Assembly (NCBI GenBank): GCA_039621445.1
Contig: CP154954.1
Coordinates: 50,633,847 to 50,697,846 of the forward strand
Direction of reading: 5' to 3'
DNA: 64,000 nucleotides
From: Euglena gracilis
Taxonomy: Eukaryota; Euglenida; Euglenophyceae; Euglenales
Part shown: one piece after another, positions 42,303 to 53,029 of the stretch
Layout: every line of letters begins with the position of its first letter
Position numbering within the stretch: the first letter of the stretch is position 1
Notes under the pieces: generated by a model
What the model was told of the DNA's origin: nothing
The model's database searches: none
The model's input: only the letters and a program-made list of their open reading frames with translations
Program-made: the position numbers and the translations under genes

Positions 42303-45300
42303 ATGGCGCCCGCAGCCCACGTCTCGACAGCGGTGCGGAGGGGCCGCAGGGCCAAGGTGGAGGCCGGGCACGGCGTGTGCCTCGACTACCTGAAGGGGAA
42401 GTGCACGCGGGAGCGGCCTGAGCTCGGCGTGACGTTTCCGATGGCGGACTGCCGGGTGACACTTTTCCTGGGTACGGGGTCGTGTGTGTGGCCTGAATGC
42501 GTCGGTATCAGTAGCAATCATTGGTACTAACCCCTCCCCTCCCAGGCATTCACCAACCCCCCCCCGGGGGGGCTTGCCTGCCCCGGCACTCCAGGGCACT
42601 CCGAGAGGCCACTCCCTCCCTGGGGTTTGTCAAATCCAGCCAGGACGGATGGATTTTGACCGACAGGTTAGTCGTTATTGAAGACAAACAACCAAATGTA
42701 ATTCTTTTCCTTGTAAACCACCCCAGGAAACTGTCAGGATTCAAGGTGCCAGATATTCAAGTACACCAAGAAACCTGTTGCGCTCTTGGATGCTGTCACC
42801 CAATCAGTTGCTGATTTCATGTGCACTGCACATTGACTCATTTATATGTGCGCTTGCAGATTCGTCCACAGGTAATTCTGCGTGGCTATGATGCAGAGAT
42901 TTTTCTGTTGTTCTTGTGTTGTTCTTTGTTTTTTGTTTCATTTTTCCGGTATTCAGTCTGAGGTTGTTTTTTTTGGGATTTGATGCGGCTGTGTATTTTG
43001 TCAGTAGTTGCAGCCAAGTCATTGCATTTTCATTCTTCACTGAGGAGGACCGCAGTGCTAAACTCGAAATTGTTGTACGCCGGCCGCAGTGGTCCCAGTG
43101 CCGCTTCGTCCACCCGGACCTCACGGCGTACCAGCAGCTGTCGGAGGCGGTGGAGGCGCAGGCCGGGCGGGAGATCTGCGAGGTGTGGGCCATGACCGGC
43201 CAGTGCAAGTTCGGCGCCAAGTGCAACAAGCTGCACCCCGACCAGGGCCACCCCTCCGTCCTTGTCATTGCTGAATGTTTGCCAGCCATAGATCCCTTTA
43301 CCCCCCCCCCTGTCCAACGACCGGCAACCTTCAACAATCTGTCCTCTGACCTGGGGGTTGTTTGGACATAGTGACCCCCGGGAGGTGGGCACTGTCCTCC
43401 GTGGCCTAAACCCTCTGACCAATTATTTTTTTCGAAAACCCTCCCAACCACAGCCCCCCCCCCCCCCCTCAAGGGTACACCACGGCCGAAATCCTTGAAA
43501 AAAGAAACTTTTGGGCCAAAGGCTGATCCATGGCGCACCCGACCCCCGGCGGGGGGGGGGGGGGGTGGGGGGGCGTCCAGCGGCCCCAGCTCACCCACTG
43601 CCCCGGGGAGGTATGGCCGACAAGTGTTAAATGAATTTCTGCCTCCCCGACCGCCTTTGACCCTCATGGCCAACCGGGTTGGGCTCCCCTCGCCGCCCAG
43701 GCGGTAGGACCCCTGGCCCCATCGTGGTGGCCAGCCCGACGCGGCAGGCCGTCGCCATCTCCGCCCCAGGCCTCGCCCCGGCCCCCGTGCCAACCCCGGC
43801 CGTGCGGTCCGTGCAGCACGTCGTGGCCCCCGCGGCGGCTGAGGCCCGCCGGGGGGAGTCCCCCAGCGGCAACCCCGGCGCCGCGGCGGCCGTTGGTCCC
43901 AAGGCTCCGGACGTGACGGCGGGGTTGGAGAGGTTCGCGGAGTGCATGCGGAACAAGTCGGCACCGGCGGAGGAAGAGGAGGAGGACTACCATTGGCGTT
44001 CAGCGCTACCCTTGGCGAATTTGCCCCCGGCTTGTATTGGGGAGGGGATTTCCTGACAAAATCCCTTCCCCAGCATCATTTTGCCAAATTCGTCCAGAGG
44101 CATTTTTTTAGTTCATTGGGGTATTTGTGCCTCATCTTTCAGGCGGGTCATTTACTCATTTCTGAGTTGCTGGAGAATCTAGACGTTAAAAGTACTGGAT
44201 GGTCATCAGAGGAGAGGGGACTGCTTTCAAAGGGGGATTGTAATGTCGGTCTGCCCCGCCATTTGAGGTCATCCAGCCGACCAGTGCATTTTTCGTGATT
44301 GTTATGAAGGGCGGCAGAGACCAAAACCCCCAAAGGCCCAAAGTGACTTAACACGGCTTAAATAGCCCAGGAATGACCGAAAATTGCCTCATGGGTGGTG
44401 AGAAATACCCAGCACAACCATTCATTCATTAATTTTGGTTGGAAACGCAGCCTCCCCCTGCAAGCATGAGGCCGGAGTTTTTCCTTTGATTGTAGTTTGG
44501 CCTCCGAGGTTGGCTGCAGCCTGCCATGGTTCCACCCAGAGAAATTACTGAAATTACCCCCCCCCCTATGTCCAACGACCCCCCTATGTCCAACGACCAC
44601 CCCCCCGGTCAGAGGACACCTTTTTGGAGGTTTGGCAAAAATTTTGGTCCCGGCGCGAAGCGCCGGGCCGAAAATTTTTGTGCTCCAAATTGGTCAAAAA
44701 TTGGCCCAAATGCCATTTTTGGCACTTTTTGGACAAAAATTTGTCAAAATTGCCCAAAATTTTCGGCGCAAAGCGCCGGAAGGGAAAATTTGACCTTTTT
44801 TGGGGGGTGGGGTCCCGATTACCCGCCAACATTTTTTTTGACCCCTTGTCCAACGACCACCCCCCCCGGTCAGAGGACACCTTTTTGGTCACTACCCTAT
44901 GTCCAACGACCACCCCCCCCCCGGTCGGAGGACAGAGGTTACCGGTCGTTGGACATAGGGGGGGGGGAGGGTAGTGTGTTTAGAGCAAACGGCAATGTTG
45001 GGCGGCTCTTTGGTACGCTCAGAACCCTGTGGAGGCCAATATAACGACAGTTTTGCATTTTTTTCATTGGTTGGTTTGCGCCGTGGCTGGCAGCTACCGA
45101 ACGACGTCCAACCATGGAGAGGTGTCATTTTTTGTTGTCTTTAAACCAAAGAGTCAACTTCTTGGTTGGCTGCTCCCAGTCAAAATGCTTGTAACCTCTC
45201 CTCGGCACCCCCCCCTCCGTGAATCGTTGGGGGTTCTCTTTCAACCCAGCTCCTGTGGGGACCAGGCGGCATTTTAGTCGGGTGCCGACCCCACCCGGGG

Positions 45301-46328
45301 GGGGGGGGGGGTCTGCCATAAACGCGCCGGCCATAAACAGACAAGAAGCCTTAGTGCAACTAAGGGGGGGTGCCTGCCTGGGCAGGAACTCCAAGGCACT
45401 CCAAATCCGACCCCCCCGGGGGGGAGGTAGGACTCAGCCAGATGTGCCTGGCGGGCACTACGGCGCCGGAAGGCTCAAAAATGGCCTATTTTCTGAGGAA
45501 AGTTCCTGGGCACAGGCCGAAATCCGACCCCCCCAGGGGGAAGGGTAGTGCCTGCGTGGGCCGGCATTCAAGCAGAGGGGGGGGAAATTGATATCCGCAA
45601 TTTTTCCGCAATTTCCGCAATTTTCCGCAATTTTTCCGCAATTTCCGCAAATTTTCCGCAATTTTTCACCATTTTTTTGAAGAATTTTTTCCCCACCAAC
45701 GAAGATGGAAGATGCAATGAGTTCAAGCCATCCTTCAAATGGATCAACAGGTGTGCTATTGTGTTTTGTTGTTCCCCCCCCAGTTTACCAATTTTTCTCA
45801 CATGTGCACCACTGGTCACAGGATTGGGTGCATCCCACCTGTGCAAAGAACATCAAGTGTGTTGATTTGTGCTCGCCTGCATCGACGTGGGTGTTGCGGT
45901 GTTCTGAACCTCACAATTGAAAATTTTCTAAGTCCCCCCAAGCAGAAATGTGTATATTCCCGATATCAATTTTTCCTCAATTTTTCCGCAATTTCCGCAA
46001 TTTTTCCGCAATTTTTCCGAAGGCCTCCGATATCAATTCCCCCCCCCCTGAATCAAGGGCACTCCGGACCCCCCCATCCCCCCCGGGGTTGGTAAAAAAA
46101 AACAGCCTGGTAGAGACCGCCCCACTCCTTCCGCCTATTTGGCCATGGGTGTCCGGAGCGGGGCCGCGCTGGCACCAGCCCTCCGGCAAGGCGCTGGCCG
46201 GGAAGGAGTTGGCGGAGGAGGAGGCAGTGCCTCAGTACTCCGCGGCGCGGCGGTTCCTGCAGTCGGTGCTCGGCGTCGACAGCGCGCTGCTGGACATCAT
46301 CCGCGACCTGAACCTCGTCGGCTGCTGA
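42303..46328 (+). CDS. Gene D: tandem CCCH zinc-finger protein, sister of C
   Basis: Predicted exons are 42303-42419, 43099-43246, 43701-44002 and 46179-46328, giving 238 residues, the same length as gene C. It starts MAPAAHVSTAVRRGRRAK. Finger 1 is joined across a GA-AG intron; finger 2 reads ICEVWAMTGQCKFGAKCNKLH. Linker and helix are almost identical to C, and the end is DIIRDLNLVGC. No stop or frameshift is seen. Introns have diverged: intron 3 gained T1c and F3b and is about 2.2 kb against 1.4 kb in gene C. A decayed T1-like hairpin lies in intron 2 (about 43309-43370). Confidence 0.82.
44557..44971. mobile_element. T1c, TA-inserted element in intron 3 of gene D
   Basis: TA lies at 44555-44556 and 44972-44973. 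The ends are C run plus TATGTCCAACGACC and GGTCGTTGGACATA plus G run. The unit 1 site at 34521-34522 is empty, reading GAAATTAGTGTGG. It contains two strong hairpins, CCCGGCGC-GAA-GCGCCGGG (44649-44667) and CGGCGC-AAA-GCGCCG (44764-44778). The T1 exon-like block is missing, so this is a short derivative. Confidence 0.9.
45263..46109. mobile_element. F3b, hAT-like element in intron 3 of gene D
   Basis: CAGGCGGCATTTTAGTCGGG at the left and GGTTGGTAAAAAAAAACAGC plus CTG at the right. The flanks GTGGGGAC (45255-45262) and GTAGAGAC (46110-46117) correspond to a single GTAGAGAC at 34814-34821 in unit 1. A second element (about 45572-46057; AATTGATATC arms, TTTTTCCGCAATTTCCGCAA minisatellite) is nested inside. 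The right end is about 65 bp before the last exon. Confidence 0.85.
45572..46057. mobile_element. Nested element with TTCCGCAA arrays
   Basis: Inverted arms GGGGGGGGAAATTGATATC and GATATCAATTCCCCCCCCC flank tandem CGCAATTTTTC units at both ends (45590-45670, 45960-46025). This is the same plan of inverted ends plus subterminal arrays seen in F4, F6, M1 and M2. No coding content is recognised. Confidence 0.6.
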
Positions 46329-47512
46329 AGGGCTTGTGTGCCAGTCCACACGTCCGGAGGCGGCCGCACATGGCCGCCACTGCGTAAGTGTTCCCTCTCT
46401 GCCCCCTCGCCGCCCTGCGGCTCCCGAGCGCAGCCCATGCGTGGGCTGCCGTATGGCAAGGGCAACTTGGTGTCATCTGGGTGGTGCCCCGATTGTGGGA
46501 GGGTGCGGCAGTTTGTGCTTGCCAGCTTGCCGTTCTCGACAAACTTTTTGGAGGATGACAATGGCCTGTGCTTTATCTCGTTTCTCCATTCTGACCCTTC
46601 CACCTCTTTTCCTGTCGTTTGACTTCGACCTCATAAAAATCCTGTTTCGCTTTTCTCATGTGCCGTTTTTCTGATGATTTTTTTGTGGATATTATTTTGC
46701 ACACCACCAGTCTCAAAGTTGCTTTTTTCCCCCTCAATTTCTCCCTCCTGGCGTTCCGGCTCGCAAAACCTTGGCTTTCGGCTCGGTGTCTCACACTCAC
46801 AAGGCTCATCTTTTCGCTCGGTTGGTGGCATGTTGCTTTAAAAGAATTGACCCTTTCTTGTCATGGTCGCCCCATTTGCATTTATTAATGAAATGGAACC
46901 GGCATACCCCCCTACGGGAATTTGTCTTCTCTACCCTCTGAAACTGCTAACATGTCCCATAGGGACCTGTCTCATACCCTTGTTTTTGCTCACCTGTCCA
47001 ATGAAGATTTTTTACAGGCTTTTTTATTTATTTTTTCGGCTCATGTTCCAATGTTGGGATAAAATGGCAATTGTTTGGCCTCGTGACCACAATTATGCAA
47101 ACGGGGTGAATTCGTATCATAGTTTTCTGCAAATTTCTGCGGATTTTCTGCAATGTTTTTTCTCCTTCAGTCCACATAAATGTACAATGGAGGGTTTCAT
47201 TCCTCAAATGGGGGTGTGTTTTTTTTTTGCTATATTCTGGCAAAAAAAAACTGCGTGTTTTGCCAAATTTTGCAACTCATGTCATTGACACTCACTCCTT
47301 TGTCCACAGCATATTTCTGGAATGGTTTAATTTTCTTTGGCTATTCCAACATATTTTCAACCCCTGATATTTTTTGTAGGAGGGTTATTTGATCTTTTCA
47401 ATTTTGCTTGAGTGGTGTCTGACCCCCCAGGGGAGTGAGTGCCATGTTTTTTTTTCCGGAATCCCCCGTTGTCTTTGGCCAATGTTCACCCCAAAATCAA
47501 AAAGATCCTGAA

Positions 47513-47887
47513 CAGTCCTTTGCATAAGGGTTCGCAGCACCCGGGGGGGGGGTGAGGGGGCTGGACTGCCGCTAGTCCAAATTTGGCCAGCGGAAATCCT
47601 AGCAGACCCCCTGGAATTTTTTTCCAGTGACCAGTGCGAAGCACCAAATTTTTTTTGGACCGCCAAAATTGGCCAAAAAAATGCCCATTTCCGGCCAGTT
47701 TTGGGATTTTTTTTTGAGTAAATCAGCCAAAAATGCATTAAAAACCTCATTTCCACCTCGGCGCGCAGTGCTTGAGGAAAAATTTCTTTCCAGTTGGGGG
47801 AACCCTGGACCCCACCGTGGGGGGGAGGGTGTGGTCGAACCAGTCCATTTTTTCCATTAGACCCCGGGGTCCTTAAGCTATAGCCTG
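47513..47887. mobile_element. F1e, old F1-like element in unit 2
   Basis: ATCCTGAA (47505-47512) and GTCCTGAA (47888-47895) flank an element starting CAGTCCTTTGCATAAGG and ending CTTAAGCTATAGCCTG. It is the orthologue of 35869-36582 without F5b. Its hairpin is GTGC-GAA-GCAC (47634-47644), where other copies have GGCGC and GCGCC: a paired change. Confidence 0.8.
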
Positions 47888-48893
47888 GTCCTGAACAAAA
47901 GGGGTTGATTGATCATTACCGTCTGTTTGTCATCCCATGCCATTGACAGAGTGAGGTGTTCGCACGCGCTGCGTGAACATCCCTGAACATTGCCATGGGT
48001 TGGGAGTCCGCCTGATGGAGCGTCAGATGTCCAAATAGTAAACCGGTCTGGGGGGCTTCCCTCCCCTCCTCCATCCAGCTGTCAAGTGGTCACGGAGAGG
48101 CAAAGGAAGGATGGGCCACCCTGCTTGAAGCCTCCTACCCCCAATATCCTCAAAGCCCCCCTCGGTCGCTTTGACCAAGCTCTGTCATGCAGTTGCTTGA
48201 TGTGGTTTCCGCCACATTTTAGAGGTAGATTGACTGATTTGACTGCTTAATCTTGTTTTCCATGCTCTTTCTAAGGCAATAGAGGAAAGGAATTTTTTTT
48301 TCAACCAAACCCATCTCTAACCAAACAAAGGGTAGGTGTATATGTTTGTGATGCACATGCTTGCATATGTCCGTGTGCGTGTGTGCGTACACCCTTTTTG
48401 TAAGAAAAAAATGAAATTATCCAAACATCCAAGGTCAAAATCAGGCAGACACTCCGAAGATTATAATTTCTTCTGCAACAATAGAACACTGGAACCGGAC
48501 CAAAGCCAACACATACACATGCAGCATGGAACACGCAACCCATGGCACACACCTACACATGTGTGCGCACGAAACCCCTCTGCAGGTTGTGATCACGCGA
48601 GGTAGGAGCAGTTGCACGCAGGAAATGCTGGTGACCTTTGGCCATCAAAAACCGTCCCGGAACGTCGCCAGGGTGCTCCATTCTGCACCTTAGACACGCC
48701 AGAGCAGCCTGAAGGATCCCTGTCTGTCCTGGCCCATCCCATGTCGTTTCAACGTGCGCATTTTTCTTTACACGTTGGCAAGCAATTCTGTCCATTGCCA
48801 CCCTAACTGACTGAGAGTGACCGACCCCAAAAGTGACTGACTGGTTTTTTGAAAGTGGAAAGTGATCATCCCTGGGGGTAATAAACAATGGTA

Positions 48894-48981
48894 CCTCCCC
48901 CCCCCCCATGCCCAATGAACACCCCCCGTTCGGACCATCTAGATTGTCACCTTAGTGTTCATTGGCTTGGGGGGGGGGAGG
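48894..48981. mobile_element. T7, 88-bp TA-inserted hairpin
   Basis: TA at 48892-48893 and 48982-48983 flanks CCTCCCCCCCCCCC and GGGGGGGGGGAGG ends with AATGAACAC/GTGTTCATT arms. It sits in the ACAATGGTATGG right end of an F5-type remnant. T2 likewise sits in an F5 end (1475), so the TA in that motif was hit twice. Confidence 0.8.
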
Positions 48982-48984
48982 TAT

Positions 48985-49506
48985 GGTGTTACGGGTCCAA
49001 ACCCAATTCCAGGTATATATTCCTGCCCCGGCACTTTGACAGCCGCTGCCAGTTGTCGCAGCAGAGTCCCCCCATTTCTTCCGAATTCTTATCACAGTAC
49101 AGAAAAATCGTCGAACTGGTCTTTGCACGTCATCCATTCATTACCCTCAATTCCCGAACCGATGGCGTGAACTCTCCGGATGGGGCAGCCGCATGGCAGT
49201 CAACCCCAGGCCCTCCCATCCCTCCTCCAACGTCCAGCGCTGCGGCCCCAGGCGGCCGCCTGCGTTGCCAAGACGCCCCTGGGCTCTTTGAGCCATCCAT
49301 CCACTCCCCCAATGAATTGCCTTCCAGTGTTGTCGCGCTGCAAACGCTTTTTTTTTGCAGCAGTGCTTGCTTGCTAAGTCCCCACATTAGAGTCGGATTG
49401 TGTGTGTTCATCAAGCCCCCGCTCGGCAATCTGTCCCATTTCCAGCCAATTTGCCACCCACCTTCCCCCACCCATTTTGACAATTGACAAGAGCAGGTAT
49501 TTTGAA
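48985..49506. other. Unannotated region upstream of F2a
   Basis: A short block around 49249-49285 (GGCGGCCGCCTGCGTTGCCA followed by AGACGCCCC) resembles 30301-30325 and 40127-40150. It may be an old shared exon or UTR. No gene model is supported. Confidence 0.3.
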
Positions 49507-50010
49507 CAGGGAATTTCTTAAGCCGGAGGGTACCCTACCCCCCGGGGGGGGTCCAGCCAGCCAGCAGCTCAAATCCAGCCAGCAGCCCAAATTCGGGCTG
49601 GGAGCCCCCCCCCCCCCCGGGGTCGAGTGAAATAAAGTCGGGTCCAGCCCGGCCGGAGGCCGGGCCAGCCGGCCGAAGGCCGGCCCAGCCGGCCGCAGGC
49701 CGGCCAGCCAACTGGGCTGTCCAGCTCACTTATCCCTGCATTTTTCCCCCTCATCACAGCCCCTCCATCACAGCCCCCCAGCCTTGATCTAGCTCCACCC
49801 ATCAAAATGTCGAAAATGGCCAAAATGTGTTAGAAAATTTTGTTTTTCCTCGACCCAGCCCAGCCCAGCCCGCTCCAGCCCCGGCCCCCCCCCCCTCCCC
49901 CCCCACCCCCCCGGGGGGGGGGTCCAGCCAGCAGCTCAAATTCAGCCAGCAGCCTTTTTGCCAGCCGGAGGCTGGACCCCCCCCCCCGGGGGTCCTTAAG
50001 AAATTCCCTG
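49507..50010. mobile_element. F2a, hAT-like element with GNA hairpin cluster
   Basis: CAGGGAATTTCTTAAG and CTTAAGAAATTCCCTG ends have an exact duplication ATTTTGAA (49499-49506, 50011-50018). The middle has three consecutive hairpins with loops GGA, GAA and GCA on GGCC stems (49647-49665, 49668-49684, 49688-49704), and CCAGCC-GGA-GGCTGG (49961-49975). It is about 350 bp upstream of the gene E start. No transposase is present. Confidence 0.93.
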
Positions 50011-50367
50011 ATTTTGAATGAAAGTGCCAAACATGGTGGATTGGGGAGTGAAGTTGACATGGGATTATATTTTTTTCCATCGGCTTTGAAGTTGTTCAAT
50101 AATCGAAGATTGAAAGGAAACGCACGCATGGCACACACACAATCATTGAAGGATGATATCCACACAATCCTTTCCATTCCAATATTGTTTGCACACCTGC
50201 TGGTTTTTCCGTCTTTTCTTCTGTTTACTGAGAATATCAGCGCTGCTCGATATTTGTCACCCATTTCAAGTTTGGCCCAAGTTTGGCTGCCCAACGCACG
50301 TTGTCGCTCTTTTGCCCCTCCCCCTGTGCCGCACAGTCTTCTTTCCCCAGCCTTTCACCGCAATCCA

Positions 50368-53029
50368 ATGGCCCCCACAACCAACGCCTCGACCACCGTG
50401 CACCGGAGGGGCCGCAAGCCCAAGGCAGAGGCCGGCCTCAGTGTCTGCCTCGACTTCCTGAAGGGCAAGTGTACCAGGGAGCGCCCTGCGCCCGGCGTCT
50501 GCGAGGTGTTTTGGGCAAAGTATGAAATTCCTGCAGTGCATTAGTCTGAAGAACTGGTCATTCAGAAATACCTTGTGCCTCTGCTCCATTCAGATCTTAA
50601 AGCCTTGTGGCATAAATGTGAAGTGAATTTGAATGCCACTGTTCCTGCTGTGCTGCGTGTGCACGCAATGACCTGGAGTATTGGTATTACATTGGTGCTT
50701 CATCCTCTTGCGGGGAGGGCTGGAACGTTTGATACGCCGGCCGCAGTGGTCCCAGTGCCGCTTCGTCCACCCGGACCTCACAGCGTACCAACAGCTGTCG
50801 GAGGCGGTGGAGGCGCAGGCCGGGAGGGAGATCTGCGAGGTGTGGGCCATGACCGGCCAATGCAAGTTCGGCGCCAAGTGCAACAAGCTGCACCCCGCCC
50901 AGGGCCACCCCTCATTGCATTGTGCTTGCTTCCTGGGCTGTGGTGATGGTGCTCCAATGTAAATGCCTCTTCTTGTTGTGTCCGGTTACCAGTCCCATGC
51001 ATACCATTTCCCATTGCCATGATGTGTCGGAGCTGACCCCAGGGCCGCCGTGGCCCCATCGTGGTGTCCCACCCAGCGGGCCAGGTCATCGCCATCCCCC
51101 CCGCGGCGCACAACGTCGCCCTCCTCAACACTGCTGCGGCCAGGCGGGCGCTCAATCTGCTCGATGAATGGAAGCATTAAATTATATGGATGTGTATCCC
51201 CCCTGGGGAACTGTCCTCCCCCAGAGATTGTCCTGTTTCCTGTCTCCTGTGTGTTTCCACCATGATTCCACAGGATTTTCAAAGGGTTATGCTTGATCAC
51301 CCGGCATTTGCTCATCAAAATGGTTGCTTCTGTTTTGATGAAAGAAGCGCATCTCCTTGTTTGCGCCAATCCTGGGCGACTGATTCTCCAATGGCTTATG
51401 CAGGGCGGGCAGGCTGGGCAGCAGAGTCAAATGCGTTTGGAGCCTGTTTGGAAGTTTGGTTTGCAGTCCTGCACTGGAACGACCACTGTTGCCTGGTGGG
51501 CACCTGTGTGCAGCCTCTCACAGCGCGCGACGAGACCCCAGCGGCCGATGCCTCCCCTGCGGAGGCTGTGGCCGGACCCTCGGACCTGACGGCGGAGTTT
51601 GAGAACTTCGCGGAGTGCATGCGCAAGACGCTGGCGGAGGAGGAGAAGGATGAGGAAGAGTTCTGCTGGCAGGCAGCGGCGCCCTGTGACAGCGAATGAT
51701 GTCATGGTGTTTCTTTTCCCATTTCATTGCGCAGAAATTGATGCAGTATTTTCCCTCCGGTCTATCAACCAGGAGTGGGGGGGGGGAGGCATTTTCAACC
51801 CCCGGGGGGGGGTCAGCTTTGAGGTGGGTAGTGCTCCTGCACACACCCCGGCACCGAAGGTGCCGGGGGCGGAAAACACCCATTTTCAAGGGAAAACTGG
51901 CTTGGTCGGCAGGCACCGGGGTTCCAAACCGACCCCCCAGGGGAGTGTGCTTACTATGGGCAGGGCACAATCCCACAGCTCAAGGCACCCCCCGCTGGGG
52001 TTGGTCAAACGAAGCCTGCCAGCAACCATGTTTTCCTGCGGTCCCCTCTGGGGAACTGCCGGCCAACCTGTCAGTTTTGCCAGTCATGTCCAAACAGTGT
52101 TGCAGGTTACCGGCAGTGGCTGCCTTACCCCCTCCCCCCGGGTGCCAACAAGTTTCATTCCTTCATGTGCCTAACAACTTGTCAGGATCACAGCACCGCC
52201 CATGATAGAAATGTGTCAGGGTCCCAGATTCTTACAGGTAACAGCCCACCACGGTGTTTTGCTTCAGGGTTTGGAGTCAGGTCGGTGGGCTCCGCTGGGG
52301 CCAGCCCTCTGGCAAGGCGGTGGCCGGGAAGGAGCTGGCGGAGGATGAGGCGGCGCCTCAGTACTCCGCGGCGCGGCGGTTCCTGCAGTCGGTGCTGGGC
52401 AGGGCAGAACGGGAATCAGCCAAACAGCCAGGGTGGTGGGTGGGGCGGTCGACCCCCCCCCCAACACCTCTTCCCGTATTTCCAGGAGCACCAAAAATTT
52501 GGACATCAAAAAAGATTTGTATTTGGTGCCGGGTGCATTTTTGACCCATTTTGGGACCCGTGAAGGAGGTCCCCCCAAAACCCCCAAGAACCCCATTTTT
52601 CCACACCTTCCAAAATATCAACGTTTTTCAAAATTTTCATTTTGAGAGTTTTTGAAGCAAACAGTGCCATTGAAAATCCAAAAAAAAATCCAAGAGAAAA
52701 AATGTCAGTAAAATTTGATTGTGCCAAAATTTGGTCCGATTTTTTGACCTTCGTTTTTTTCACCCCCCTCTGAAAAATACCAAATTTTAAACCTAATTTT
52801 TTTCGGATTTTTTTGTGACAAAGTGGTTTTCCATCAAAAAAATCATGTATTTTGGGTTCAATTTTCAAAAAAAAATCCCAGCCAAAATCCCCATTTTCCC
52901 AAAATTGGTGAAAATGCTGTGGGGGGGGGGTCGACCCCCCCCCCCAAGCCTTCCCGTTCTTCCCTGGGGCTGGGGGTGGACAGCGCGCTGATCGACATCT
53001 TCCGGGACCTGAACCTGGTCGCCTGCTGA
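50368..53029 (+). CDS. Gene E: tandem CCCH zinc-finger protein, extra introns
   Basis: Exons: 50368-50487, 50756-50902, 51043 to about 51150, about 51530 to 51669, 52305 to about 52400, and about 52949 to 53029. It starts MAPTTNASTTVHRRGRKPK. Both fingers match the family (CTRERP joined to CRFVHPD; ICEVWAMTGQCKFGAKCNKLH). Exon 3 is split: the GRRGPIVVSHPAGQVIAI part runs to a stop at 51180 if unspliced, and the acidic helix (LTAEFENFAECMRKTLAEEE) resumes after about 350 bp, so an extra intron is needed. A further intron, element F8a, splits SVLG from VDSALID. It ends DIFRDLNLVAC. It is closest to gene B. The second donor does not fit GC-AG cleanly, so boundaries there are uncertain. Confidence 0.75.
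52400..52966. mobile_element. F8a, hAT-like element forming an intron of gene E
   Basis: CAGGGCAGAACGGG (52400-52413) and CCCGTTCTTCCCTG (52953-52966) are inverted, 13 of 14. The flanks GTGCTGGG (52392-52399) and GGGCTGGG (52967-52974) match 7 of 8. Genes A, C and D read through uninterrupted at this point. Removing the element with one flank restores the frame SVLGVDS, so it behaves as an intron. A short relative is at 58019-58143. Interior GGGGTCGACCCC palindromes are shared with other repeats. Confidence 0.85.

Larger units (their letters stand above)
38690..48780. repeat. Tandem segmental duplication, unit 2
   Basis: This is the second copy of the block described for 28263-37870, carrying gene D. 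Unit-specific additions are 41497-42185 (no counterpart upstream of gene C), T1c and F3b. It lacks V3, T4, F5b and F1c. The mosaic of gains on each side shows that the elements stayed active after the duplication. Confidence 0.85.

Noticed and set aside
42804-43964. 386-residue open frame on the - strand opposite gene D; similar ones opposite genes A and C
   Set aside because: It is the antisense shadow of GC-rich exons; the + strand reading has the conserved zinc fingers in all five copies.
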